Below are positions 56,215 through 64,000 of a stretch of 64,000 nucleotides of DNA, piece after piece. The DNA comes from Shinella zoogloeoides (GTDB lineage Bacteria; Pseudomonadota; Alphaproteobacteria; Rhizobiales; Rhizobiaceae), in assembly GCF_033705735.1 (NCBI RefSeq), contig NZ_CP131130.1, forward strand, positions 2,545,001-2,609,000. Reading direction: 5' to 3'. Position 1 is the first letter of the stretch. Each line of letters starts with the position of its first letter. The position numbers and the translations under genes are program-made. Under the pieces are notes generated by a model. The model was not told where the DNA came from and ran no database searches. It saw nothing but the letters and a program-made list of their open reading frames with translations.

Positions 56215-57996
56215 ATGACACGACCATCGCCGAGCCAGAAGAGCTGGGGACCGCGCATTCTGCAGGATGGCAGGGTGCGATTCCGCCTCTGGGCGCCCGC
56301 CGAAACGGCCGTCACGCTGGTTGCCGGCGACAGGGACATCCCGATGCACGCGGCGGGTGGAGGCTGGCACGAGGCAGAAACGGACCGCGCCGGCCCCGGC
56401 ACGCCCTATCGCTTCCGCCTTGCCGACGGCACCGAAATCCCCGACCCCGCCTCCCATGCGCAATGGAACGACATCGACGGACCGTCGGTGGTGGTCGACC
56501 ATCGCCGCTATGCCTGGCGCAATGCCAGCTGGAAGGGCCGGCCGTGGGAGGAGGCCGTGCTCTACGAATTGCACATCGGCACCTTCACGCCGGAAGGTAC
56601 CTTCCGCGCCGCCATAGAGCGCCTGCCGCACCTTGCCCATCTCGGCATCACCGCCATCGAGATCATGCCCGTCGCCCACTTCGCGGGCCGGCGCGGCTGG
56701 GGCTATGACGGCGTGCTGCACTATGCGCCGCACAATGCCTATGGCACGTCGGACGACCTGAAGGCGCTGATCGACGCCGCCCACGGCCATGGCATCATGG
56801 TGCTGCTCGACGTCGTCTACAATCACTTCGGCCCGATCGGGAACAACCTGCCGCGCATCGCCCCCGCCTTCTTCCATCCCGAGCGGCATACGCCCTGGGG
56901 CGCGGCGCTCGCCTTCGAGGAGGAGGCGGTGCGTCGCTATTTCATCGACAACGCACTGCACTGGATCCTCGACTATCGGCTGGACGGCCTGCGCTTCGAT
57001 GCAACGGAAGAGATCGAGGACGAGAGCGGCCGGCATGTGCTGATCGAGCTCGCCGAAACGCTGCGCCGGGCGGCGGCGGACCGCCATGTCCACCTCGTCG
57101 TCGAGGACCAGACGAGCCGGCAGGGCCTTCTCAACCGGGACGGCGGCGCCGCTCATCTCTACACCGCGGGCTGGAACGACGAGTTCCACCACGCGCTGCA
57201 TGTCATCGCGACCGGAGAGAAACAGGGCCACTACGCGCCCTTTGCCGAAACCCCGGACGACATCCTGAGGGAAGCGACCGCCCGCGGCTTCGTCCACCGG
57301 GACCGCTCGAAGGACCGCATCGGCCCCGCGCCGCAGGACCCGCTGCCGCCGGTGGTCAACGTGAATTTCCTGCAGAACCACGACCAGATCGGCAACCGCG
57401 CCTTCGGCGAACGGCTTGCCGTGCTCGCCGATCCCGCGCTCCTCAACGCGATGACGGCCCTGCTTCTCCTCGCGCCGGCCGTGCCCATGCTCTTCATGGG
57501 CGAGGAATATGGCGAGCGGCGCCCCTTCTGCTTCTTTGCCGATTTCGAAGGCGATCTCGCTCATACGACGAGGCAAGGCCGCAAGGACGAGGCCGATAAG
57601 TTCGGCGGCCTGCCGCAGGGCAGGCAGACGGGCGACCTGCCCGACCCGACCGCCGAGGAGACCTTCCTGACGTCCAAGCTCGACTGGCCACGCGCCGCTT
57701 CGCCCGACGGCCGCCGTCAGTATGGCCTCGTGCGCGACCTGATCCGGCTGCGGCAGGCCCATGTCGTGCCGCTGCTCTTACGCCCCGGCCCGGTCGAGCC
57801 GCATGTGCTTGCCAGCGAGGATGGCGGGCTTGCCATCGACTGGCGCTTTCCCGCCGCAACGCTCGGCATCCGCGCGAACCTCACCCATGCGGAAAGGCCC
57901 TGGCCGGACGTGGCGGGCGAGGCCATCTTCGAGCTCTCGCAGGGCGGAACGGCAGGTCCCGCCATCGTCGTCGCCATCGACCGGAAAAGGGCATGA
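56215..57996 (+). CDS. treZ: Malto-oligosyltrehalose trehalohydrolase TreZ
   Basis: A 593-residue GH13 enzyme that releases trehalose from maltooligosyltrehalose. It has the CBM48-like N-terminus, VYNHFGPIGNNLPRI, the catalytic region YRLDGLRFDATEEI, and NFLQNHDQIGNRAFGERL. ATG 56215 follows GGAGAGG. It is the first gene of an operon with a CBS protein and TreY. Confidence 0.93.
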   Translation: MTRPSPSQKSWGPRILQDGRVRFRLWAPAETAVTLVAGDRDIPMHAAGGGWHEAETDRAGPGTPYRFRLADGTEIPDPASHAQWNDIDGPSVVVDHRRYAWRNASWKGRPWEEAVLYELHIGTFTPEGTFRAAIERLPHLAHLGITAIEIMPVAHFAGRRGWGYDGVLHYAPHNAYGTSDDLKALIDAAHGHGIMVLLDVVYNHFGPIGNNLPRIAPAFFHPERHTPWGAALAFEEEAVRRYFIDNALHWILDYRLDGLRFDATEEIEDESGRHVLIELAETLRRAAADRHVHLVVEDQTSRQGLLNRDGGAAHLYTAGWNDEFHHALHVIATGEKQGHYAPFAETPDDILREATARGFVHRDRSKDRIGPAPQDPLPPVVNVNFLQNHDQIGNRAFGERLAVLADPALLNAMTALLLLAPAVPMLFMGEEYGERRPFCFFADFEGDLAHTTRQGRKDEADKFGGLPQGRQTGDLPDPTAEETFLTSKLDWPRAASPDGRRQYGLVRDLIRLRQAHVVPLLLRPGPVEPHVLASEDGGLAIDWRFPAATLGIRANLTHAERPWPDVAGEAIFELSQGGTAGPAIVVAIDRKRA

Positions 57997-58052
57997 GGGA
58001 ACCAAGCGGCCGCTCGGCGGTTCTTCCGCAAACCGTTCAGCGAGAGGTCGAA

Positions 58053-58424
58053 ATGCATATCGGCGAGATCATGACCCGCAACGTCCATCTGGTCCGGCCG
58101 GAGGAGACGCTGCACTATGCCGCGAGCCTGATGGCGGAATGGGACGTCGCCTTCCTGCCGGTGGCCGATGCCAGCGGCCTCGTCGGCACCCTGACGGACC
58201 GCGACATCATCCTGCGCGCCGTGGCCCCGGGGCTGGATGCGGAAACGACGCGGGTCTCCGACATCATGACGACGAACATCACCTATTGCTACGACGACGA
58301 GGAGGCGGAAGGCGTCCTTGCCAACATGCAGTCGCTGCATCTGCGCCGCCTTGCCGTGCTGGACCGGCAAAGCCGGCTGACAGGCGTGGTGTCGCGAACG
58401 GATTTCGCCCGCCACGGCCTTTGA
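58053..58424 (+). CDS. CBS-domain pair protein
   Basis: A 123-residue tandem CBS protein: MHIGEIMTRNVHLVRPEETLHYAASLMAEWDVAFLPV and DRDIILRAVAPGLDAETTRVSDIMTTNITYC. AGCGAGAGG precedes ATG 58053; the frame is open upstream to 57993. It is inserted between treZ and treY, which suggests an adenylate-sensing role in trehalose synthesis or a shared stress regulon. A possible GGAAC-N16-GGTT pair at 57998-58022 may give it a second promoter. Confidence 0.88.
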   Translation: MHIGEIMTRNVHLVRPEETLHYAASLMAEWDVAFLPVADASGLVGTLTDRDIILRAVAPGLDAETTRVSDIMTTNITYCYDDEEAEGVLANMQSLHLRRLAVLDRQSRLTGVVSRTDFARHGL

Positions 58425-58489
58425 GCCCTTGGAACAAATCGAGAGGATATGCGTTCTGGAGCGGCTTCCACCCCCATCTTCAGGGCCTC

Positions 58490-61111
58490 ATGACCTCTCC
58501 CCGCTCGACCTACCGCCTCCAGTTCCGCAACGGCATGGACTTCGGCAAAGCATGCCGGCTGGTTCCTTATCTGAAGCGGCTCGGCATAAGCCATCTCTAT
58601 GCCTCTCCCCTGATGACCGCCGTCAGCGGCTCCACGCATGGCTACGACGTTACCCGCACCAATGAGGTCGATCCGGCACTGGGCGGCCGCGAAGGCCTTG
58701 TCCGCCTCGCTGCGGAATTGCATGCAGAGGGCATGGGCCTCCTCCTCGACATCGTGCCGAACCACATGGCGGCGAGCCTTGAAAATCCCTGGTGGTACAG
58801 CATCGTCCTCTGGGGGGCGGAAAGCCCCTTTTCCGGCCATTTCGACATCGACTGGTCGCAGAAGCTGACGCTTCCCTTTCTGGGAAAGAGCTTCGAGGAG
58901 GAACTGGCCGCGGGCTCTCTTCGCCTGGCGCTCGATCCGCAGCGGGACGCCCTGGCGCTCTGCTATCATGACACCTGCTACCCCTTGCATCCCGGCACCT
59001 ACCGGCTGGTGCTCGACGCCGGGGACGGTTTCACGGTGAAAGCAAGCCCGAAGGAAGACCCGGATGGCAGGGCCATTCTCTCGCAGGCGCTCGCCGCTTC
59101 GGGCGCCCGCGCCGCGCTGGAACGGCGCCTCGCCGAACTCTCCGCCGATCTGGCCGCGATCACCGCGCTTCACGCCGCCCAGCCATGGCGGCTCACCGAC
59201 TGGAAGACGGCTAGCCGCCATCTCAGCTATCGCCGCTTCTTCGAGATCGCCGGCCTTGTCGGCCTTCGCGTCGAAGACCCGAAGGTCTTTGACGACAGCC
59301 ACCGGCTGGTGCTCGATCTCGTGCGCGACGGGATCGTGGACGGCCTGCGCATCGATCATGTCGACGGGCTTGCCGATCCCAAAGCCTATCTCGAACGCCT
59401 GCGCGCCGCCGTCGGCCCCGACGTCCATATCGTCGTCGAGAAAATCCTCGAAAAGGAGGAGCCCTTTCGCACCGACTGGCGGGTCGAGGGCGCGACGGGC
59501 TACGAATTCATCGCCTCCCTCGCCGACGCCTTCGCCGACGAGAAGGAGGGCGGCCGGCTTGCAGCCGCTTTCCGCCCCCTGAAATCCGAAGAGCACCGGG
59601 GAAGCTACGAGGAGGCGCGGCGCGCCAGCAAGCGGCAGATGCTTTCGGACAATTTCGAGGGCGAAGTCCACCGTATCACCCGGCTGGCGAAGTCCATGGC
59701 GGACGAGACAAATGCCGATCTTTCCCGGCCCGCGCTGGCCGAGGCGATCTGCGGCATGATCGTGGCCCTTCCCGTCTACCGCACCTACACGACCGCCACC
59801 GCCGGCGCGGACGAGCACGACCGCCAGCTTCTCGCAGCCGCGCGCCAGCAGGCGCAGGCCGACGTCCGCCCCGAAGTGCGCGAGGCGATCGACTTCATCT
59901 GGGAATTGCTTGTCGACGACAGGACATGCGGCACGCTCACCGGCTGCCCGGAATTCCGCGTGCGGTTCCAGCAGCTCAGCGGCCCCATCATGGCGAAGGC
60001 GCTGGAGGATACGCTCTTCTACCGCGAGAACGCCTTCATCGCCCTCAACGAGGTCGGCGGCGATCCGGGCCGGCCGACGGGCGGGCCCGCTGCCTTCCAC
60101 GCTGCCATGGAGACGCGCGAAAAGACCCTGCCGCCCGGCCTTTCAGCCACCGCGACGCATGACACGAAGCGCGGCGAGGACGCCCGCGCGCGCCTCTACA
60201 CCCTCGGCGAAGCCCCGGACCTGTGGATCGCGGCAACGCTGCGCTGGACGGCGCTCAACGCACATCTTCGCCGCCAGCATGCCGAACGCATTGCGCCGGA
60301 GCCGGACGTGGAATGGCTCATCTACCAATCCCTTGCCGGCGCATGGCCGCTGGAGGGGCATGGGGACGCACCGGCCATGGCGGCGCTGAAGACGCGCATG
60401 CGGCCCTATGTCGAAAAGGCCCTGCGCGAGGCCAAGCTCGGCTCCAACTGGAACCTGCCGGATATCGACTACGAAGAAAAAGTCGCCGGTTTCGTGGACG
60501 GCCTCTTCGGGCACAACGTCTTTCTCGAAGACTTCGCCGCCACGCTTTCGCCCTTCATCGATGCGGGGCTGGTCAATTCGCTGGCGCAGACGCTGGTCAA
60601 GCTGACGGCGCCCGGCATTCCCGACATCTATCAGGGTAGCGAGCGCGGCGATTTCTCGCTGGTCGATCCCGACAACCGGCGGCCGCTGGAGATGGAAAGC
60701 CTCGACATTCCGCAAAAGCCGACGGCCTCACGGCTGCATTTCGCGGACTACAAGCAATGGCTGGTGGCGACAGTGCTCGACGCCCGTAACCGGCACCCCG
60801 CCCCCTTCGACGGCCCTTACCTGCCGCTGGCACTTTCGGACGGAAGCCGGCAGGCCCTCGCATTCCTGCGCGGCACGCCGCAGGCCTTCGCCATCACCGT
60901 CGTCCCGCGGCTGGTGTTCGGCAAGGTCGCGCCGGATGGCTTGCAATTGCTGGAGGGCACGCTGGACGATATCCGCCTCGCCCTTCCGGCCGGCTTCGAG
61001 GCGCGAAAACTGCGCTCGATCCTCGACGGCCGCACCCTCACACCGGGCGCGACGCTTACCGTGGCGGACGCCCTCGGGGAGGAGCCGGTCGCCTTGCTTC
61101 TCAGCGTCTAG
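58490..61111 (+). CDS. treY: Malto-oligosyltrehalose synthase TreY
   Basis: An 873-residue GH13 enzyme that isomerises the terminal alpha-1,4 bond of maltodextrin to the alpha,alpha-1,1 bond. Features: STYRLQFRNGMDFGKACRLVPYLKRLGISHLYASP, DIVPNHMA, DGLRIDHVDGL and TATHDTKRGEDARARL. ATG 58490 is preceded by a weak ribosome site (cagggcc). With GlgX and TreZ it completes the TreXYZ route from glycogen to trehalose. Confidence 0.93.
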   Translation: MTSPRSTYRLQFRNGMDFGKACRLVPYLKRLGISHLYASPLMTAVSGSTHGYDVTRTNEVDPALGGREGLVRLAAELHAEGMGLLLDIVPNHMAASLENPWWYSIVLWGAESPFSGHFDIDWSQKLTLPFLGKSFEEELAAGSLRLALDPQRDALALCYHDTCYPLHPGTYRLVLDAGDGFTVKASPKEDPDGRAILSQALAASGARAALERRLAELSADLAAITALHAAQPWRLTDWKTASRHLSYRRFFEIAGLVGLRVEDPKVFDDSHRLVLDLVRDGIVDGLRIDHVDGLADPKAYLERLRAAVGPDVHIVVEKILEKEEPFRTDWRVEGATGYEFIASLADAFADEKEGGRLAAAFRPLKSEEHRGSYEEARRASKRQMLSDNFEGEVHRITRLAKSMADETNADLSRPALAEAICGMIVALPVYRTYTTATAGADEHDRQLLAAARQQAQADVRPEVREAIDFIWELLVDDRTCGTLTGCPEFRVRFQQLSGPIMAKALEDTLFYRENAFIALNEVGGDPGRPTGGPAAFHAAMETREKTLPPGLSATATHDTKRGEDARARLYTLGEAPDLWIAATLRWTALNAHLRRQHAERIAPEPDVEWLIYQSLAGAWPLEGHGDAPAMAALKTRMRPYVEKALREAKLGSNWNLPDIDYEEKVAGFVDGLFGHNVFLEDFAATLSPFIDAGLVNSLAQTLVKLTAPGIPDIYQGSERGDFSLVDPDNRRPLEMESLDIPQKPTASRLHFADYKQWLVATVLDARNRHPAPFDGPYLPLALSDGSRQALAFLRGTPQAFAITVVPRLVFGKVAPDGLQLLEGTLDDIRLALPAGFEARKLRSILDGRTLTPGATLTVADALGEEPVALLLSV

Positions 61112-61117
61112 AAACGA

Positions 61118-61825
61118 TCAGGGCTTGGCGAAGAGCTTGACGAGGTCGACGCTGTCCGTCGCCTTGGCGCCGAGCTGGAGATGGCTCTCGATGTGGCGCA
61201 GGTGCTGCGTCATCATCCACGCCGCCTTTTCGGCGTCGCGGGTATGGAACGCGCCGACGATCGCCGCATGGTCGTCGTCGCGGCAATTGCTGACGCCGGG
61301 CGCGCCGAAAATGCCGATGATCAGCGAGGTGCGCGTCACCAGTTCCTTCATGGTGCGCAGGAGCACGGCATTGCCGGCGACCTGCGCCATCAGCGTGTGG
61401 AACTGGCCGGACAGGCGGATCGCATCGTGCCGACGCCGCTCCTTGTGGGCGAGATGCTCCATTTCCAGATGAAGGTTCAGCGTCGCGATATCCTCCTCCG
61501 TCGCACGCTGGACGGCGAGGCGCGCGATGTTCGGCTCGAGCGCCAGACGAGCCTCGAAGACCTCGCGGGCCTGCTCGGCCGTGGGGGAGGCGACGAAGGC
61601 GCCGCGATTGGCATGCAGCTCGACGACCTCGCGGCTTGCAAGCAGCAGCAGGCTGCGGCGGATGCGCATCCGTCCGACGCCGAAGGCATCGCAAAGTGCG
61701 GATTCGGAAAGCTTGGTGCCCGGCGGCAACCGCTGCTCGATAACGGCCTCGAAAATGCGCTCGACGATATCGCTCTCGTCGATCTCGTCCGATTCCGCCA
61801 CCGGGTTCCGCGTGCTTACATCCAT
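61118..61825 (-). CDS. GntR-family regulator with FCD domain
   Basis: A 235-residue FadR-type regulator. The winged helix is SDIVERIFEAVIEQRLPPGTKLSESALCDAFGVGRMRIRRSLLLLASREVVELHANRGAF, and the all-helical FCD ligand domain includes EARLALEPNIARLAV and HAAIVGAFHTRDAEKAAWMMTQHL. It diverges from an ABC importer (62054) and is its likely repressor. A TTGGT-TG-ACCAA palindrome lies in between. Confidence 0.9.
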   Translation of the reverse strand: MDVSTRNPVAESDEIDESDIVERIFEAVIEQRLPPGTKLSESALCDAFGVGRMRIRRSLLLLASREVVELHANRGAFVASPTAEQAREVFEARLALEPNIARLAVQRATEEDIATLNLHLEMEHLAHKERRRHDAIRLSGQFHTLMAQVAGNAVLLRTMKELVTRTSLIIGIFGAPGVSNCRDDDHAAIVGAFHTRDAEKAAWMMTQHLRHIESHLQLGAKATDSVDLVKLFAKP

Positions 61826-61882
61826 GGCCGCATTGACCTTTACATGCGTTCTCTGCCTCGTAAGCCCCTAGATAGGGCCGTT

Positions 61883-61894
61883 TTGGTTGACCAA
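61883..61894. promoter_or_regulatory. Putative FCD/GntR operator
   Basis: ttggttgaccaa is a five-base inverted repeat around TG, which fits the TGGT-N-ACCA pattern of FadR/FCD operators. It lies 58 bases upstream of the regulator start in the divergent region. Confidence 0.5.
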
Positions 61895-61941
61895 CAAGCG
61901 TCAATTTCGTCGACGCCATATCTCGCCCTTGTTCACACCAC

Positions 61942-61970
61942 TTGACAAGATCGTTAACAATACGCTCAAT
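61942..61970 (+). promoter_or_regulatory. Putative importer promoter
   Basis: TTGACA (61942-61947) is followed after 17 bases by CTCAAT (61965-61970), a moderate -10. It would transcribe the binding protein gene at 62054. Confidence 0.5.
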
Positions 61971-62053
61971 GCTCAAGCCAAGGCCGATATGGCCGCCTCT
62001 CGCGGCCCGCGTGCCTATACCGATAAAGATCAATGGCCCAGAGGAAGAACATC

Positions 62054-63241
62054 ATGCACAAGCGCACATTCCTGAAGTTTTCCGCCCTCGCCGCAGCGAC
62101 CGTCCTGTCGCTGCCGCTGATGGCCCATGCCGAGAACGCGACGCTGAAGGTCGGCTTTGTCGGCGTCACTTCCGGCCCGGCCGCGGCCTGGGGCATCTCC
62201 AACCAGCGCTCGATGGAGGCACGGGCGACCTGGCTGAACGAACTCGGCGGCGTCAAGATCGGCGACAAGACCTACAATATCGAGATCGTCCCCTTCGACG
62301 ACCAGAAGGATCCCAAGCGCGCCATCGCCGGCATGGAAAAGATGGCACAGGATGGCGTCCACTACGTCGTCGGCCCGAATGTCGACGACGGCGCGGCGGC
62401 GGTTCGCCCGGCCGCCGAGCAGAACGGTATCATGTATTTCCCCTATTCCTTCCCGAAGGCGCTCTTCTCGCCGCCGGCCTCCAACGCCATCCTCAGCATG
62501 GTGGCGAACTACCAGTCCGGCCCGGCCATCTATAAGTACCTGATGGAAAACAAGGGCGTGAAGAAGGTGGCCTTCGTCGCGGCCAACGAATCCGATCCGC
62601 TCAGCCAGCGTGAATCCGGCGTCGCCGCCGCTCAGGCCCTCGGCCTCGACGTGGTCTCCAGCAACGTGACCTACCAGGTGGATACGACGGACTTCACGCC
62701 CGTCCTCTTGCCGGTCATCCAGTCCGCACCGGATCTCCTCGTACTCTCCGGCGTGTCGCCGGCCAACGCCCCGCAGCTCATCCGCTCGGCGCGCGAGCTC
62801 GGCTATACCGGCCTCATCTCGACCGAGACGGCGCAGGACGCGGCCGTCCTCAAGGAAGGCGCCGGCGAACTTGCCGAAGGCTTCATCTCCGTCGGCGGCG
62901 CCTCCACGCCGGAGCTTGCCAGCGACACGATGAAGGAATTCGTCGACCGCTACACCAAGATGTTCGGCGAATACAACGACGAGTCCAACACCAAGGTCTA
63001 TGCGCTCGAATACATCATCGAGACGATCAAGGCGAACCCGGCGGCCATCGACAATGTCGACGAGTTCAAGAAGACGATCGACACCTTCGAAGCGCCCAAC
63101 CCCTTCATGAAGGGCGACGCGAAGCTGAAATATGTGGGCATGACCTCCTTCGGCCAGAAGCGCCAGATCTCCGTCCCGCTCGTCGTCAACGAGTACAAGG
63201 ACGGCAAGTTCGAGACGCTGTTCGTCGGCCAGGTCGACTGA
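62054..63241 (+). CDS. Branched-chain-amino-acid-type ABC transporter substrate-binding protein
   Basis: A 395-residue periplasmic binding protein of the LivJ/UrtA family. The signal peptide is MHKRTFLKFSALAAATVLSL ending MAHA. Mature sequence includes TLKVGFVGVTSGPAAAWGISNQRSMEARATWLNELGG. GAGGAAG precedes ATG 62054; ATG 62033 is an alternative. The true ligand is unknown: members bind branched-chain amino acids, urea, amides or aromatics. A LivH-like permease gene follows. Confidence 0.88.
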   Translation: MHKRTFLKFSALAAATVLSLPLMAHAENATLKVGFVGVTSGPAAAWGISNQRSMEARATWLNELGGVKIGDKTYNIEIVPFDDQKDPKRAIAGMEKMAQDGVHYVVGPNVDDGAAAVRPAAEQNGIMYFPYSFPKALFSPPASNAILSMVANYQSGPAIYKYLMENKGVKKVAFVAANESDPLSQRESGVAAAQALGLDVVSSNVTYQVDTTDFTPVLLPVIQSAPDLLVLSGVSPANAPQLIRSARELGYTGLISTETAQDAAVLKEGAGELAEGFISVGGASTPELASDTMKEFVDRYTKMFGEYNDESNTKVYALEYIIETIKANPAAIDNVDEFKKTIDTFEAPNPFMKGDAKLKYVGMTSFGQKRQISVPLVVNEYKDGKFETLFVGQVD

Positions 63242-63388
63242 CCGGCGCCTGAGGCGCCTGGAGGCAAATCCAGGAAAAGTGCTTCGCACCCGTCCGAACG
63301 GCGCGCAGCGCTTCAGAAACGGGACCCGGACCGCACCTGTCGTCCGGCCGGGTCTCTCTCTGCCTGACCTTTCCATTGGAGGCTCACG
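63242..63388. other. Intergenic region with repeat-like sequence
   Basis: The 147-base gap holds aatccaggaaaagtgcttcgcac and gcgcgcagcgcttc, which are weak relatives of the aaaagtgcgcagcggttt repeat at 17144 and 45516. It has no convincing gene; a transcript must pass through to reach the permease gene. Confidence 0.45.
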
Positions 63389-64000
63389 ATGGAACAGATA
63401 ATCGCCAACGGTCTCTACCTTGGTGCGCAATATGCGTTGATAGCCCTCGGGCTGACGCTGATCTTCTCGCTGATGAACGTGCTGAACTTCGCCCACGGGC
63501 AGATGTACGTCTTCGGCGGCTTCGTCACCTATACGGTGGTCGTCCAGTTCGGCCTGCCCTTCGTCGTCGGCCTTGTCGCCTCGGCCGTGATCCTCGCGGT
63601 CATGGGCGCGCTCATCGAGAAATTCCTCTTCGCGCCGGTCGTGCGCCGCTCCAAGCGCGATGAATCGACCATGCTGCTCGCCGCCGGCGTCGCCTTCTTC
63701 CTCGATGCCGTCATCCTGCTGCTCTTCGGCGAGAAGCAGCGCGGCGTGCCGAAGATCGTGAGCGGCGTGTTCAACTGGGACATGCGCATCATCATGCCCT
63801 ATGACCGCATCCTGATCGGCGTCCTCGCGATCCTCCTCATCGTCGTCTTCATCGGCTTCATGAACTATTCCCGTGCCGGCCGCGCCATGCGGGCGCTGGC
63901 GCAGGACCGCATGGCAGCCCAGTTGATGGGCGTCGACGTCTCGCGTTACTCGATGCTGGGCTTTGCGCTCGGCGCGATGCTTGCCGGTCTCGTCGGCGGC
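63389..64000 (+). CDS. Branched-chain-amino-acid-type ABC transporter permease (LivH-like), partial
   Basis: 204 codons are visible before the window ends. The protein starts MEQIIANGLYLGAQYALIAL and contains LTLIFSLMNVLNFAHGQMYVFGG, the hallmark of the LivH/UrtB permease group, with about five membrane segments so far. ATG 63389 follows a TTGGAGG ribosome site. It belongs with the binding protein at 62054; the rest of the operon lies beyond the window. Confidence 0.9.
   Translation, partial: MEQIIANGLYLGAQYALIALGLTLIFSLMNVLNFAHGQMYVFGGFVTYTVVVQFGLPFVVGLVASAVILAVMGALIEKFLFAPVVRRSKRDESTMLLAAGVAFFLDAVILLLFGEKQRGVPKIVSGVFNWDMRIIMPYDRILIGVLAILLIVVFIGFMNYSRAGRAMRALAQDRMAAQLMGVDVSRYSMLGFALGAMLAGLVGG

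Noticed and set aside
62054..64000. Assignment as a urea transporter (UrtAB)
   Set aside because: There is no urease or other urea gene in view, and the family covers many ligands; only the general class is supported.

Overview
The window looks like a chromosomal or chromid segment from an alphaproteobacterium of the Rhizobiaceae (Rhizobium, Agrobacterium, Ensifer or Shinella type). The evidence is the GC-rich coding sequence, palindromic RIME-like intergenic repeats, genes typical of the order (DUF993, PraR-like XRE regulator, DUF982, PadR with DUF2218, thiCOSGE), and sequences matching the EcfG general-stress promoter consensus. The species cannot be settled from sequence alone. I saw no rRNA, tRNA, insertion sequence, phage or CRISPR array.

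Layout. (1) 1-6808: a catabolic locus with a divergent DUF993 gene (cut by the window edge), a LacI regulator, a Gfo/Idh/MocA dehydrogenase, a CoA-transferase, an enoyl-CoA hydratase and an aldehyde dehydrogenase. LacI-type palindromes lie in both divergent promoters. (2) 7030-17138: a second LacI regulator, divergent from a CUT1 sugar ABC importer, followed by a GMC oxidoreductase, an SDR, a second GMC enzyme and a Dabb protein. (3) 17237-21034: a yehZYXW (osmF)-type importer on the minus strand. (4) 21322-26614: a flavin disulfide reductase, a GGDEF/EAL protein and a YvcK/CofD-like protein. (5) 26900-29214: a cystine-type amino-acid ABC importer. (6) 29355-33801: the most interesting locus, a RiPP cluster consisting of a PraR-like regulator, a SARP/TolB-N/TPR protein, an 86-residue precursor ending in three seven-residue (V/A)SGGFMD repeats, a YcaO and a TfuA. 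(7) 34418-36963: a membrane protein, an ECF sigma/anti-sigma pair and a Bax-inhibitor-like protein. (8) 37105-41667: a TPP riboswitch and thiCOSGE. (9) 41745-49533: molbindin, TrmO, PadR/DUF2218, MarR/FAH hydrolase, pseudoazurin, an ankyrin protein, ureidoglycine aminohydrolase, MFS and LysR. (10) 49521-51872: malonyl-CoA synthetase and an SDR. (11) 51998-61111: a probable general-stress block with EcfG-like promoters: a small unknown protein, CBS and DUF982 proteins, topoisomerase IB, GlgX, TreZ, CBS and TreY. (12) 61118-64000: an FCD regulator divergent from a branched-chain-amino-acid-type ABC importer cut by the window end.

How the genes work together. In the RiPP locus the precursor, YcaO and TfuA genes overlap by a few bases and are probably co-translated. 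YcaO plus TfuA is the known pair for peptide backbone thioamidation, so the repeated glycines are the natural candidate sites; this is inference. In the stress block, GlgX trims glycogen branches and TreY and TreZ convert the resulting maltodextrin to trehalose. A single palindrome between glgX and treZ supplies two back-to-back GGAAC elements, which would switch both operons on together. Several regulator genes (two LacI, PadR, GntR/FCD) have visible palindromes in their own promoter regions, consistent with local autoregulated control.
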